Below are positions 43,603 through 53,169 of a stretch of 64,000 nucleotides of DNA, one piece after another. This DNA comes from Henriciella sp. AS95 (lineage in GTDB: Bacteria; Pseudomonadota; Alphaproteobacteria; Caulobacterales; Hyphomonadaceae), in contig NZ_JBBMQM010000001.1 in assembly GCF_038900055.1 (NCBI RefSeq), forward strand, positions 1,922,001-1,986,000, in the 5' to 3' direction. A program made the position numbers and the translations under genes. A model generated the notes under the pieces. It was not told where the DNA came from. It did not search any database and worked only from the letters and a program-made list of their open reading frames with translations. The stretch's first letter is position 1, and each line of letters begins with the position of its first letter.

Positions 43603-44469
43603 ATGTCAATGCAAAGCCAAATTCGACGGAAAACCGTTCGCGATATCGCAGCAGCCAAGGGCGGTGAGCCTCTGGTCTGCCTCACCGCCTATGATGCGCC
43701 CATGGCAGAGATTATGGACCCCCATGCTGATGTCATTCTGGTCGGCGACAGTGTCGGCATGGTCGTCCATGGCCTGCCGTCGACGGTCGGGGTCACCATG
43801 GAGATGATGATCCTGCATGGCCAAGCCGTCATGCGGGGATCCCAGCAGGCGTTCGTTGTCGTGGACATGCCGTTCGGCAGCTACGAAACCAACGCCGATC
43901 AGGCATTCTTGAACGCAGCGCGCCTCATGAAGGAGACGGGCTGTCAGGCGGTGAAGATCGAGAGCGGCGCTTATGCAGCTCAACAGATTCGTCACCTGGT
44001 GGATCGCGGTGTCCCCGTAATGGGGCATGTCGGTCTTCGGCCGCAGGCCATCAACGTCGTTGGCGGCTTCAAGGCCCAAGGGCGCAATGACGATGAGCGT
44101 CAGCGTGTCATGGAAGAGGCAAAGGCGGCTGAAGAAGCCGGTGCGTTCTCAATAGTCATCGAAGGCGTGGCTGAAGACCTTGCTGAGGAAATTACAAAAA
44201 GTGTTAGCATTCCGACGATAGGGATCGGTGCGTCGGCGTCCTGCGATGGCCAGATCCTGGTAACCCACGACATGCTCGGCCTGTTCGACTGGACCCCTAA
44301 ATTTGTTCGCAAATACGGCGGAATGCGTGAAGAAATCGAGAAATCTGTTAAAGGGTACGCCGATGATGTGCGCGCCCGCGCTTTTCCCGGTAGTGCAGAA
44401 ACTTACAAGCTGACCAAAGCTGACGACAAACGGCTTTCTCGCCTTGGCGGGGACAAATCCGGCAGTTAG
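43603..44469 (+). CDS. panB: 3-methyl-2-oxobutanoate hydroxymethyltransferase
   Basis: This enzyme of about 288 residues transfers a hydroxymethyl group from methylenetetrahydrofolate to 2-oxoisovalerate, the first committed step of pantothenate synthesis. It shows LTAYDAPMAEIMD, ILVGDSVGMVVHGLPSTV (metal-binding Asp), VVVDMPFGSYE, KIESG and VMGHVGLRPQ. Among nearby ATG codons, 43603 has the best spacing from TAAGG. 43597 and 43609 are alternatives. Confidence 0.95.
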   Translation: MSMQSQIRRKTVRDIAAAKGGEPLVCLTAYDAPMAEIMDPHADVILVGDSVGMVVHGLPSTVGVTMEMMILHGQAVMRGSQQAFVVVDMPFGSYETNADQAFLNAARLMKETGCQAVKIESGAYAAQQIRHLVDRGVPVMGHVGLRPQAINVVGGFKAQGRNDDERQRVMEEAKAAEEAGAFSIVIEGVAEDLAEEITKSVSIPTIGIGASASCDGQILVTHDMLGLFDWTPKFVRKYGGMREEIEKSVKGYADDVRARAFPGSAETYKLTKADDKRLSRLGGDKSGS

Positions 44470-44515
44470 GGTGCGCCAGCTTTGGCGTTGGAAATGAACA
44501 GGTGGAGTAGGCCAG

Positions 44516-45265
44516 TTGGCTGATATCTTTGAAGAAGTTGAAGAAGGTCTCCGACAGGACCGCGCTGCCAGGCTCTGGAAGCGGTATGGCGTGTTCGCCT
44601 ACATCGCTGCAGCATTGCTGATCGGCGGCGTGGCGTTGAACGAATACTTGCAGACGCGTGAAGCCGAAACGACGGAAACGAGCGCGCTGGAGTTTGAGGC
44701 TGGGACGGACGATCTGGCCGCCCAGAACTGGGAAGCCGCCACGTCGACGCTGGAACCTCTGGCAAACGAAGATGTCGATATTTCTCCATTGGCCGCGAAC
44801 TATCTGGCGGAAGCGCGACTTTCAGGAGGCGCGGATGTTGCTGGAGCGGTAGAAGCTTTGGAAAAGGCCGCAAATACCGATACGCCAATTGGTAAGGTAT
44901 CGCTGATCAAAGCGGCCTATCTGAAGTCAGCGACGATGAATCGCGCGGAGCTTGAGACTTATCTGGGCGGCCTTGCTGACGATGATTCCGGTTTCGGAGC
45001 CCTGGCCATCGAACTGCTTGCTGCAGTTTCGGCGTCTGAGGGCGACTACGCCAAGGCGCGTGAAGATTTCAATTACCTGGCTGTGTCGCATGCTTATGCG
45101 ACCGATGCGATCCAGGCACGCGCTCGCGCAGCGCTGGCTGCCATACCGAAAGAGACTGCTGCCACGCCTGACGACGCCGCTGCGCCAGAGGCAGATGACA
45201 CCGTGACACCTGATACAGACATAGAGCCGGGGCCTGGGGCCGCCGACGGAGAGACACAAGAATGA
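44516..45265 (+). CDS. YfgM-like tetratricopeptide membrane protein
   Basis: This 249-residue protein starts at a TTG after GGTGGAG. It has a short cytoplasmic N-terminus (ADIFEEVEEGLRQDRAARLW), one membrane helix (about 25-43) and a periplasmic helical TPR-like domain. This is the YfgM/TPR_21 family, whose member in E. coli works with SecYEG and periplasmic chaperones. Its stop overlaps the bamB start as ATGA, the same yfgM-bamB-der order as in gammaproteobacteria. The Ala/Pro/Glu-rich tail is low complexity. Confidence 0.88.
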   Translation: MADIFEEVEEGLRQDRAARLWKRYGVFAYIAAALLIGGVALNEYLQTREAETTETSALEFEAGTDDLAAQNWEAATSTLEPLANEDVDISPLAANYLAEARLSGGADVAGAVEALEKAANTDTPIGKVSLIKAAYLKSATMNRAELETYLGGLADDDSGFGALAIELLAAVSASEGDYAKAREDFNYLAVSHAYATDAIQARARAALAAIPKETAATPDDAAAPEADDTVTPDTDIEPGPGAADGETQE

Positions 45266-46608
45266 CCTTCAAATCCTATTACAAGCTGGGGGTCGTCGTC
45301 CTGCTGACAGCGTCCTTGGCTGGATGTTCGTACATGCGCAACCAGCGCGCCGAAAAAGAGCGGCTGACCGAAGAGGAAAAAGCGGGTCGGATCGAAATGG
45401 TGCTGGGCGATGAAACGCTCACGGCCGATCCGGAGCTGGCATCCACCACGATTACGTTGCCTGAGGCGGAAGCTGTTGCAAGCTGGCCTCAAGCCGGGTC
45501 CACCGCCACCAAATCGGTTGGTCATGTTGCTGCGGCTTCGTCAATGCAGGTTGCATGGCGTGTCAATGCGGGCGCGGGGTCTAGCCGAAAATCCGCTCTC
45601 ACCACAGCGCCCATCGCCAGCGAGACGAGCATCTTCGTTATCGATTCTAAACAGACAATTCGGGCGTTTGACGTAAACACAGGCAAGCGCCTGTGGCAGC
45701 GCGAGATGAAATCCGGCAATCGGCGTGACCAGGTCGGCATCGGCTCGGGTCTGGCGCTGGCGGGTGACCGGTTGATTGTCGCGAGCGGCTACGGCTTTGT
45801 CGCTGCTGTCGATGCCTCCAACGGTGCTGAGATCTGGCGGCGTGATATGGAAGCGCCGATGACCGGATCGCCGACGGTTAAAGACGGCCGAGCCTTCGTG
45901 TCATCAAACAATAATGAAGTTTTCGCCTTCAGGATTAGTGATGGTGAAATCCTGTGGACCGATCAGGCCATTTCAGAATCGGCGCGCATTCTTGGCTCTC
46001 CGAGTTCAGCGGCGGTTGAGGACATTATCATTACGCCCTACTCGTCGGGCGAGATCATTGCCTATCTCGCCGTAAATGGCCGCCGGCTCTGGACCGAAGC
46101 CCTGTCGCGTCCTGGACGGTTCACGCCAATTTCGTCGATCAATGACATTGCTTCGCGCCCCGTTGTCGGTGGCGGCCTTGTCTTCGCTGCGAACCAGTCC
46201 GGCGTCATGGCTGCGATCGATGGGCGCTCGGGCAACCGCGTCTGGGTGCAGCCGGTGGGGTCCACATCCGCGCCAACCCTTGTTGGTGAGTACATTTTCG
46301 TTTCAGGAACCGATGGTCAAATCGTTTGCATGTCGGCTGCAACGGGACAGATTTACTGGGTGAAGCAGCTACGTCAGTGGGAAAAGCAAAAGAAGAAAAA
46401 GGGCCGGATTTCCTATGCCGGACCGATTGTTGCGTCCAACCAGGTTCTGGTCGCGTCGTCCCAAGGCGAGCTGATTGCTCTCTCCCCGCAAACGGGAGAG
46501 CGGACAGGGTCTGTCAAGCTGGGCGATCCGGTCTACCTCGAGCCGATTTCCGTCGGCGACAAGGTCTTTGTGCTGACGGATGATGCGCGCCTGATTGCAA
46601 TCCGCTAG
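45262..46608 (+). CDS. bamB: outer-membrane assembly lipoprotein BamB
   Basis: This 448-residue protein has a lipobox (LAGC, Cys about residue 20) and an eight-blade PQQ-type propeller; blades are marked by repeats such as TGKRLWQREM, NGAEIWRRDM and GEILWTDQA. BamB helps BamA insert beta-barrel proteins. The N-terminal region of about 70 residues before the propeller is longer than in E. coli. It lies between the YfgM-like gene and der. Confidence 0.93.
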   Translation: MTFKSYYKLGVVVLLTASLAGCSYMRNQRAEKERLTEEEKAGRIEMVLGDETLTADPELASTTITLPEAEAVASWPQAGSTATKSVGHVAAASSMQVAWRVNAGAGSSRKSALTTAPIASETSIFVIDSKQTIRAFDVNTGKRLWQREMKSGNRRDQVGIGSGLALAGDRLIVASGYGFVAAVDASNGAEIWRRDMEAPMTGSPTVKDGRAFVSSNNNEVFAFRISDGEILWTDQAISESARILGSPSSAAVEDIIITPYSSGEIIAYLAVNGRRLWTEALSRPGRFTPISSINDIASRPVVGGGLVFAANQSGVMAAIDGRSGNRVWVQPVGSTSAPTLVGEYIFVSGTDGQIVCMSAATGQIYWVKQLRQWEKQKKKKGRISYAGPIVASNQVLVASSQGELIALSPQTGERTGSVKLGDPVYLEPISVGDKVFVLTDDARLIAIR

Positions 46609-46656
46609 ACGGCTGCGCTCACTCGCCAAATCTGAAATTCGGGGAAGGGGCGCACC

Positions 46657-48237
46657 ATGCCATTGAAAATTGCGATTGTCGGCCGCCCGAATGTGGGCAA
46701 GTCCACACTGTTCAACCGGCTCGCCGGCAAGCAGCTTGCCCTGGTCGATGATCAGCCAGGCGTGACTCGCGACCGCAAGGAAGCGCCGGGACGGCTGGCA
46801 GACCTGCCGCTCATTCTGATCGACACGGCCGGGTTCGAGGACGTCAATGACGATTCGCTGGAAGCGCGGATGCGTATGCAGACCGAAGTCGCTATCCGCG
46901 AGGCTGAGCTGGCCCTGTTCCTGATCGATGCGCGTGAAGGCGTGACGCCGATGGATGAACGCTTTGCTGACGTCCTGCGCCGCGCCGATCTGCCGATCGT
47001 GCTGGCCGCGAACAAGGCCGAGGGCAATCAGGGCGATATCGGCATGGCCGAAGCCTGGGGCCTTGGTTTTGGTGAGCCTGTTGGACTGTCGGGCGCGCAT
47101 GGCGAGGGTATGGGTGACCTTTACGGTGCCATCCGCGAGGCGCTTGGCGAAGAAGCGTTTCTGGCGTCATTCGCTGAAGATGACGCCGCTGAAGGCGAAG
47201 GTTTCGATGACGAGATCCTCGACCGCATGGCCGAGATTGATGTCGACAATCCCAACATGACAGAAGACGAGCTGACGGCAGCGCTCGAAGCGGCAGGCAT
47301 TGATGACGCCGCAGAAGCCGAAGCGCAGCTGAAGGCACGCGAAGAAGCGCGTAAGAAGCCCATCCGCCTTGCCATTGTCGGGCGCCCGAATGCCGGCAAG
47401 TCGACGCTGATCAACCAGCTGCTGGGCGAGCAGCGCGTGCTGACCGGACCGGAAGCCGGCATTACGCGCGATTCGATTTCCGTGGACTGGATGTATGAAG
47501 GCCGCAAGGTCAAACTGGTCGACACTGCTGGCCTCCGCCGAAAGTCGAAGGTGCAGGAAAACCTTGAGCGCATGTCGACCGGCGAAACAGTACGTTCGCT
47601 GAAATATGCTGACATTGTCGCGCTCGTCATGGACGCCGATGAGGCCTTCGAGAAGCAGGACCTCCAGATCGCGGACCTGGCCATCCGCGAAGGCCGCGGC
47701 CTGGTGTTCGTGATTTCCAAGTGGGACCTCGTCGACAACCATGCGCAGAAGATGCGCGAACTCTCCGAAATGGCGAAGGCACTGCTGCCGAATGCCCGAG
47801 GGGCGCCGGTCGTGACTTTGTCGGGGCTTACAGGCAAGCGCGTCGATCGCTTCATGCCGGCCGTTGCCAAAGTCTATGATGACTGGTCTGCCCGCGTGAA
47901 GACGGGCGATCTGAACCGCTGGCTGCGCTATACGATTGAGCGCAATCCGCCGCCTTCAGTACACGGCAAACGGATCAAGCCTCGCTACATGGCGCAGATG
48001 AAATCCCGGCCGCCGACTTTCGTGCTGATCGCGTCGCGCGGCGAGCAGATGCCGGAGCAATATAAACGCTTTCTTGTCAATGGGATACGCGAAGGCTTTG
48101 ATCTTCCCGGCGTGCCGATCCGTCTGTTCGTTCGCCAAGGGGCGAACCCTTACGCTGATAAGTACAAGCCGCAGAACCAGAAGAAGACGAGCGGGCGCGG
48201 CAAGGGCAAGACGCGCAGCATCAACAAGCGCAAGTAG
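46657..48237 (+). CDS. der: ribosome-associated GTPase Der (EngA)
   Basis: This 526-residue protein has two GTPase domains in tandem, each with Walker A (GRPNVGKSTLFNRL near residue 9 and GRPNAGKSTLINQL near residue 245), DTAG, and NKAE or SKWD specificity motifs, then a KH-like C-terminal domain and a basic tail. Der acts in 50S subunit assembly. The acidic linker between the G domains (about 170-230) is long. The yfgM-bamB-der order supports the call. Confidence 0.97.
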   Translation: MPLKIAIVGRPNVGKSTLFNRLAGKQLALVDDQPGVTRDRKEAPGRLADLPLILIDTAGFEDVNDDSLEARMRMQTEVAIREAELALFLIDAREGVTPMDERFADVLRRADLPIVLAANKAEGNQGDIGMAEAWGLGFGEPVGLSGAHGEGMGDLYGAIREALGEEAFLASFAEDDAAEGEGFDDEILDRMAEIDVDNPNMTEDELTAALEAAGIDDAAEAEAQLKAREEARKKPIRLAIVGRPNAGKSTLINQLLGEQRVLTGPEAGITRDSISVDWMYEGRKVKLVDTAGLRRKSKVQENLERMSTGETVRSLKYADIVALVMDADEAFEKQDLQIADLAIREGRGLVFVISKWDLVDNHAQKMRELSEMAKALLPNARGAPVVTLSGLTGKRVDRFMPAVAKVYDDWSARVKTGDLNRWLRYTIERNPPPSVHGKRIKPRYMAQMKSRPPTFVLIASRGEQMPEQYKRFLVNGIREGFDLPGVPIRLFVRQGANPYADKYKPQNQKKTSGRGKGKTRSINKRK

Positions 48238-48272
48238 GGGCGGCGGTACCGTCGCTGATCCAGGCGACGACG

Positions 48273-48974
48273 CTACTGGTCCCTGAACGAAATCCGTACG
48301 CCCGTTCGCGTCTCGCTTTCCTCAAGAAGCGGCGCGAGCTTTTTGGCAACGTCTTCTGGTGTTGGCAGCGTCATCGGGTCTTCGCTGGGCATGGCTTCTG
48401 CGCGCATACCTGTCCGGGTGGCCCCCGGATCAAAGATATTGACGCGCAGGGGCAGGTTTTCGTTTTCGTCCGCCCAGCCGAGAGCAAGATGCTCCATGCC
48501 GGCCTTTGAGGCCTGATAGGGCCCCCAGAAGGCACGCGGGCGCGGGACGACACCGGAACTGATGAAGACGGCTCGCGGCGCTTCAGAGCGTTGCAGCAGC
48601 GGCGCCATCGCACGGATGAGCCGCCAGTTGGCCGTGAGGTTCACTTCAATGGTTTCCTCGAAGCTGCGCGGACCAACCGCCTGAAGCGGGCCCAGCGTGC
48701 CAAGGATGCCCGCATTGGCCAGAAGCCCATCGATACGGCCAAAACGCGTGGCGAGCGCCTGTCCGGCGGTTTCGAAGGCTGACTTGTCCTTCAGGTCCAT
48801 CGGAATCAGCGTGGCTGAGCCACCATCGGCCTTTATCTCATCGTCGAGTTTCTCCAGCGCCAGTTTGGAGCGGGCGACTGCGACGATGTGATGGTTACGG
48901 CGGGCCAACTCAAGCGCAGCGGCTTTGCCAATGCCGCGGGAAGCGCCGGTGATGAGCGTTATACGTTTATCCAT
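48273..48974 (-). CDS. short-chain dehydrogenase/reductase
   Basis: This 233-residue protein has the cofactor motif TLITGASRGIGKAAALEL at the N-terminus, NAGI, the catalytic Ser (FISSGV) and YQASK with Tyr and Lys. The start at 48974 fits the family; an upstream extension would overlap purF. Substrate unknown. Confidence 0.93.
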   Translation of the reverse strand: MDKRITLITGASRGIGKAAALELARRNHHIVAVARSKLALEKLDDEIKADGGSATLIPMDLKDKSAFETAGQALATRFGRIDGLLANAGILGTLGPLQAVGPRSFEETIEVNLTANWRLIRAMAPLLQRSEAPRAVFISSGVVPRPRAFWGPYQASKAGMEHLALGWADENENLPLRVNIFDPGATRTGMRAEAMPSEDPMTLPTPEDVAKKLAPLLEESETRTGVRISFRDQ

Positions 48975-49002
48975 GCGGCGCGGGTTAGCCTGCGAGGCAG
49001 GC

Positions 49003-50442
49003 TTAGTCCAGCAGGGAAAGCTGACGATCCTTGGCGCTATCATCTCGCATATGGTCGACGAGGCGTGTCGGATAACAGCCTGTGAAGCAATGGTCTGAGA
49101 ATTGCGGAACGTTCACATCCCGCTCGACGCCGATTGCTGAATAGAGGCCGGGCACAGACAGGAAGCCCAGAGTCTCAACTTTCAGGAAGTCCCGCATCTG
49201 CTCCAGCGTGTTGTTGGCAGCAATCAGTTCCGACTGGGCGGCCATGTCGATGCCGTAGAAGTCTGGATGAATAATCGGAGGGCTGGCAGAGCGCAGGTGA
49301 ACTTCGCGGGCACCCGCATCACGCACCATCTGCACGATCTTCTTCGACGTATTGCCGCGCACGATGGAGTCGTCGACCAGGAGCACGCGTTTGCCTTCGA
49401 GCACCGCACGGTTTGGCGAATGCTTTTTGGAGATCGATTTTTGGCGACCCGTCTGGGTCGGCTCGATGAAGGTGCGGCCAACATAGTGACTGCGGATGAT
49501 GCCGAGCTGGAACGGAATGCCCGCTTGTTCGGAATACCCGATCGCCGCAGGCACACCCGAATCGGGAACCGGCACGATCACGTCGACGTCTGCCGGATTT
49601 TCCCGCGCCAGCTGATGCCCCATTCGGCGGCGCACCTCATATACAGAACGGCCCTGAACAATACTGTCAGGGCGCGCAAAGTAGACATACTCAAAAAGGC
49701 AAGGGCTTTCCGGACGTTTGGGGAAAGCATGAAAGCTCTCGACGCCCTGTTCGGAAATAATGATGACTTCGCCGTTTTCGATTTCGCGGACAAATTCTGC
49801 ACCGATGATATCAAGTGCGCAGGTTTCCGATGCCAGGACCCAGCCGTCGCCAATCTTGCCGAGCACGAGCGGGCGCAGGCCGATTGGGTCACGGGCGCCG
49901 ATCAGTTTCTTGTTGGTCAGGCCGATGAGGGCATAACCCCCTTCAATATAGGTCAATGCGTCCTGGAAGCGGTCACGCATGAGAGGCTTCGGGCTGCGGG
50001 CCACGAGTTGAAGGACGACTTCGGTATCCATCGTGGACTGGAAGATCGCGCCTTTTTCGATGAGGTCACGGCGCAGCGCCCGGGCATTCGTAATGTTGCC
50101 GTTGTGGGCGACGGCAAAGCCCGATGATGCGAGGTCAGCGAAGATCGGCTGGATATTGCGCAGGGCAGGCTTGCCCTGTGTCGAATAGCGATTGTGCCCG
50201 ATGGCCGAATGACCTGGAAGCCGGGCCGTCAGGTCTCCGCCGAAGTTCTCCCCGACGAGGCCCATATGACGTTCGTTATGGAATTTCTCGCCATCGAACG
50301 TGGCAATGCCGCAAGCTTCCTGTCCGCGATGTTGCAGCGCGTGCAAGCCGAGTGCTGTGAGGAGGGATGCTTCCGGGTGGCCGAAGACGCCTACAATGCC
50401 GCATTCTTCGCGAGGCTTGTCGTCATCATGATCCCAGATCAT
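49003..50442 (-). CDS. purF: amidophosphoribosyltransferase
   Basis: This 479-residue enzyme catalyses the first committed step of purine synthesis. It begins with a short propeptide ending REE before CGIVGVFGH, so Cys14 becomes the N-terminal nucleophile of the glutaminase domain. The C-terminal phosphoribosyltransferase domain has the PRPP loop VLLVDDSIVRGNTSKKIVQM. It is followed upstream by cvpA and radA on the same strand, a conserved neighbour pair (cvpA-purF). Confidence 0.97.
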   Translation of the reverse strand: MIWDHDDDKPREECGIVGVFGHPEASLLTALGLHALQHRGQEACGIATFDGEKFHNERHMGLVGENFGGDLTARLPGHSAIGHNRYSTQGKPALRNIQPIFADLASSGFAVAHNGNITNARALRRDLIEKGAIFQSTMDTEVVLQLVARSPKPLMRDRFQDALTYIEGGYALIGLTNKKLIGARDPIGLRPLVLGKIGDGWVLASETCALDIIGAEFVREIENGEVIIISEQGVESFHAFPKRPESPCLFEYVYFARPDSIVQGRSVYEVRRRMGHQLARENPADVDVIVPVPDSGVPAAIGYSEQAGIPFQLGIIRSHYVGRTFIEPTQTGRQKSISKKHSPNRAVLEGKRVLLVDDSIVRGNTSKKIVQMVRDAGAREVHLRSASPPIIHPDFYGIDMAAQSELIAANNTLEQMRDFLKVETLGFLSVPGLYSAIGVERDVNVPQFSDHCFTGCYPTRLVDHMRDDSAKDRQLSLLD

Positions 50443-50472
50443 CGAAACCTCGCTTAGCTAGCTGCCTGCGAG

Positions 50473-51021
50473 TTATGACGGAGAGATGACTTCGTCAAGG
50501 GTGTCGCGCTGCTGAACGCGCTCACCGACCTGCGGAGCGTAACGTTCTACGTATTCAGCGCCGTTCTCCAGCATGGGGTAGGATTGTGCGTCGCGAATCC
50601 ACTCCGGGATTCTGTCATGATCCAGCGCCATCCGCATAAGAAAAACGAAGAATATGAGCACGATCGCGCCGCGCACAAAACCAAAGACGGCGCCCGCGAC
50701 TCTGTCAAACGCACTAACGCCCTCTGCACCTTGGATCGATTTCGACAAGTTTGCGCCAAACCACGCGACAATCACGTAGACGAGCAGGAAGAAGCCGAGA
50801 AACAGAATGAGGTCGGGTAGCCAATCTGGTGAGTCTTCCGGCATCAGTCTGGCAAGCGATTCGCGCAGAAAGAGACGAGCATAGTAGGCGGCTGCCAAGG
50901 CTGCGATGAATGCGCCGAGCGTCGCCAGCTCCCGCATAAAACCTCGTGCCAATGCCATCAGGGTCGAGATAATCAGAAGGACGATCACGATCGCGTCAAA
51001 GGCTGTGAGGGCGTCCATCAT
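50473..51021 (-). CDS. cvpA: CvpA-family membrane protein
   Basis: This 182-residue protein has four hydrophobic segments (about 7-24, 30-48, 68-88, 104-124) and the CvpA pattern TAFDAIVIVLLIISTLMALARGFMRE. The family is linked to colicin V production and envelope functions. It overlaps radA as ATGA and precedes purF, the common order. Confidence 0.93.
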   Translation of the reverse strand: MMDALTAFDAIVIVLLIISTLMALARGFMRELATLGAFIAALAAAYYARLFLRESLARLMPEDSPDWLPDLILFLGFFLLVYVIVAWFGANLSKSIQGAEGVSAFDRVAGAVFGFVRGAIVLIFFVFLMRMALDHDRIPEWIRDAQSYPMLENGAEYVERYAPQVGERVQQRDTLDEVISPS

Positions 51022-52394
51022 GCGTCTGGTTCCGGACCTAGCAAATCTACAAGCTCAGATAGCCGTGACAGCCCCGTCACGGTCAACCCTTCAATTGCCG
51101 AGAAACTGCCTTCTGGCACGAAAGCGTGCTTGAAACCGAGTCGCTTGGCTTCCTTGAGCCGCTGATCGATCCGGGCAACCGGTCGAATGGACCCCGAAAG
51201 TGCGATCTCTCCAAAAAACACTGATTTCTCTGGCGCAGGCTTATCCGCGAGTGATGTGAGCAGCGCTGCAGCTGCCGCGAGGTCGCCTGCCGGTTCTGCG
51301 ATTCGGTAGCCGCCTGCGACGGACAAATAGACATCGCGGCCGCCAAGCGACACGCCGCAGCGCGCTTCCAGCACGGCCAGCACCATGGCAAGCCGGTTCG
51401 CGTCCCAGCCCACGATGCTGCGCCTTGGGGTGCCATAGGCAGAGTTTGAAACGAGGGCCTGCACTTCGGCGAGGACAGGGCGTGACCCTTCCATCGCGGC
51501 GAACACAGCGGCCCCACCCGACGAATCGCTATCGCTTGAAAGAAAGAGGGCGGATGGTTCGCGCGCTGGTGCCAGGCCGTATTGATGCATCTCGAAAATG
51601 CCGATCTCGTCGGTCGGTCCGAAGCGATTCTTGACCGCGCGAAGGATGCGGAACTGGTGGCCGCGTTCGCCCTCAAAATAGAAGACAGTGTCGACCATAT
51701 GTTCGACGACGCGAGGCCCGGCGATCTGGCCTTCCTTGGTCACGTGCCCCACCAGAATGAGTGCGACATCCGATTTCTTGGCCCAGCGCGTCAGTTCCTG
51801 CGCGCAAGCTCGAACCTGAGCGACGGAGCCAGGCGCTGCTTCCAGATTATCGGACCACATGGTCTGGATGGAATCGATGACGACGAAATCTGGCTTGGCT
51901 GCCTTCAGGGAGGCCAGTACTTTTCGAAGGTCTGTCTCGGTGGCGAGCTCGACCGGGCTTTCAGCAACCTTGAGACGGCGCGCCCGATCCTGGATCTGCG
52001 CGGCGGCTTCTTCGCCGGACACGTAAATTGTCTTCAGCCCGTTTCGGGCAAGTCTGGCGGCGACCTGAAGCAGGAGGGTGGATTTGCCAATGCCGGGATC
52101 TCCCCCGATCAGCGTCGCAGAAGACGGAACAAGACCACCGCCGAAGACACGGTCGAGTTCCTCGACACCGATCTCATGACGTTGTTGTGGCTCAGTTACA
52201 GCGTTAAGCGGCGTGAATTCCGCCTTGCCAGCTTTGCGAGACAAGGATTTGGGGGCGGACAGGCCGCCCGGCGCCGAGGACGACGCTTCCTCCACAAGCG
52301 AATTCCATTCGCCACAAGCTTCGCACCGACCAGCCCATTTCGCATGAACTGCGCCGCAGGATTGGCAAACAAAAGCGGTGTTCGACTTGGCCAT
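51018..52394 (-). CDS. radA: DNA repair/recombination protein RadA
   Basis: This 458-residue protein has an N-terminal zinc finger (FVCQSCGAVHAKWAGRCEAC), Walker A (GGDPGIGKSTLLLQV), the RadA motif KNRFGPTDEIG and a C-terminal Lon-like domain. It processes recombination intermediates and drives branch migration. It is followed by cvpA. Confidence 0.97.
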   Translation of the reverse strand: MAKSNTAFVCQSCGAVHAKWAGRCEACGEWNSLVEEASSSAPGGLSAPKSLSRKAGKAEFTPLNAVTEPQQRHEIGVEELDRVFGGGLVPSSATLIGGDPGIGKSTLLLQVAARLARNGLKTIYVSGEEAAAQIQDRARRLKVAESPVELATETDLRKVLASLKAAKPDFVVIDSIQTMWSDNLEAAPGSVAQVRACAQELTRWAKKSDVALILVGHVTKEGQIAGPRVVEHMVDTVFYFEGERGHQFRILRAVKNRFGPTDEIGIFEMHQYGLAPAREPSALFLSSDSDSSGGAAVFAAMEGSRPVLAEVQALVSNSAYGTPRRSIVGWDANRLAMVLAVLEARCGVSLGGRDVYLSVAGGYRIAEPAGDLAAAAALLTSLADKPAPEKSVFFGEIALSGSIRPVARIDQRLKEAKRLGFKHAFVPEGSFSAIEGLTVTGLSRLSELVDLLGPEPDA

Positions 52395-52446
52395 ATCGAT
52401 AACGCCTAAAGGGGTCCGAGGGATACGTGAAGCTTCGATGAGAGTA

Positions 52447-52458
52447 TTACAAATGTAA
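52447..52458. repeat. inverted repeat TTACAAATGTAA before the UrcA gene
   Basis: The arms TTACA and TGTAA surround two bases. It lies about 95 bases upstream of the UrcA ATG in an AT-rich promoter region. A near-identical element (52969-52982) lies after the gene. Confidence 0.5.
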
Positions 52459-52554
52459 CATTACTATTTTGTAATTATCGAAAAACAATAATTATGTTAT
52501 GGTGTTTTTGCTCAAGGGAACGGGTAAGAAAATAAATACAGAGAGGGACATAAC

Positions 52555-52884
52555 ATGTTCTCGAAGAAACTTGCCATCGCCAGTCTTGCAACCGCCACGC
52601 TCTTTGCTGCTGGTCCAGCCTTGGCGGACGACGCTCCAGAAACCAATTCAGTTGACGTCAGTATCTCAGGATTCGATCTGACAACCGAAGAAGGGTCTGC
52701 GGTCGTCTTGCGGAAGATTGAAAACGCTGCAGAAAAAGTCTGCGGGGCACGATCCGGCCCGCAATCGATCACCGAAAGAAACCTGACCCAGAAGTGTGTT
52801 GCTGACGCAATGTCGGACGCTCTCGACTCACTTTCTGTCGCGCGCCAGCGGCAGGCAGATCTGAAGAATTCCGGCGCAGGCTGA
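52555..52884 (+). CDS. UrcA-family secreted protein
   Basis: This 109-residue protein has a signal peptide (cleavage near ALA-D) and the UrcA pattern with two cysteines (AEKVCG and LTQKCVADAM) that probably pair. The family is common in Caulobacterales, Hyphomonas and sphingomonads; its function is unknown. GAGGGA precedes the ATG. It stands alone, with an AT-rich promoter region and a terminator. Confidence 0.88.
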   Translation: MFSKKLAIASLATATLFAAGPALADDAPETNSVDVSISGFDLTTEEGSAVVLRKIENAAEKVCGARSGPQSITERNLTQKCVADAMSDALDSLSVARQRQADLKNSGAG

Positions 52885-52906
52885 TTCTCAAAATATATAG
52901 GATATT

Positions 52907-52941
52907 CGCCCGGTGCTCAGACAATGGATGCCGGGCGTTTT
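52907..52941 (+). terminator. rho-independent terminator after the UrcA gene
   Basis: CGCCCGG (52907-52913) pairs with CCGGGCG (52931-52937) across a 17-base loop and is followed by TTTT. Confidence 0.7.
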
Positions 52942-52968
52942 CGTATTCGATTAGTCAGAATTTCGATA

Positions 52969-52982
52969 GTTACAGATGTAAC
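52969..52982. repeat. inverted repeat GTTACAGATGTAAC after the UrcA gene
   Basis: A 14-base palindrome of two 6-base arms around GA, matching the element at 52447-52458 in its core. The stretch 52983-53169 up to the MlaF stop holds no supported gene. Confidence 0.5.
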
Positions 52983-53169
52983 TAAGGCGTGCCGCACCAG
53001 CGCGATTTGAAGTGAGCTTCGGTCAATTTGATTACGTCGCTGAGTAAGCTGCGCTGCAGCCAGCAGGGCTTCGCTAACGATTGAGCGTTTTTTCCCGCAG
53101 TGTTTTGCTGTTTAAGCGCAGAGTGCTCTCACATGAGCCGCGCGCGCCCGCAGCACGATGATAAAGAGA

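Noticed and set aside
45094-47870. Several long minus-strand open frames opposite bamB and der
   Set aside because: They mirror the codon pattern of strongly supported plus-strand genes and have Ser/Arg-rich, unstructured translations.
53040-53110. GC-rich segment after the UrcA gene as a possible small RNA or tRNA
   Set aside because: No cloverleaf, no clear terminator of its own and no promoter that I could identify.
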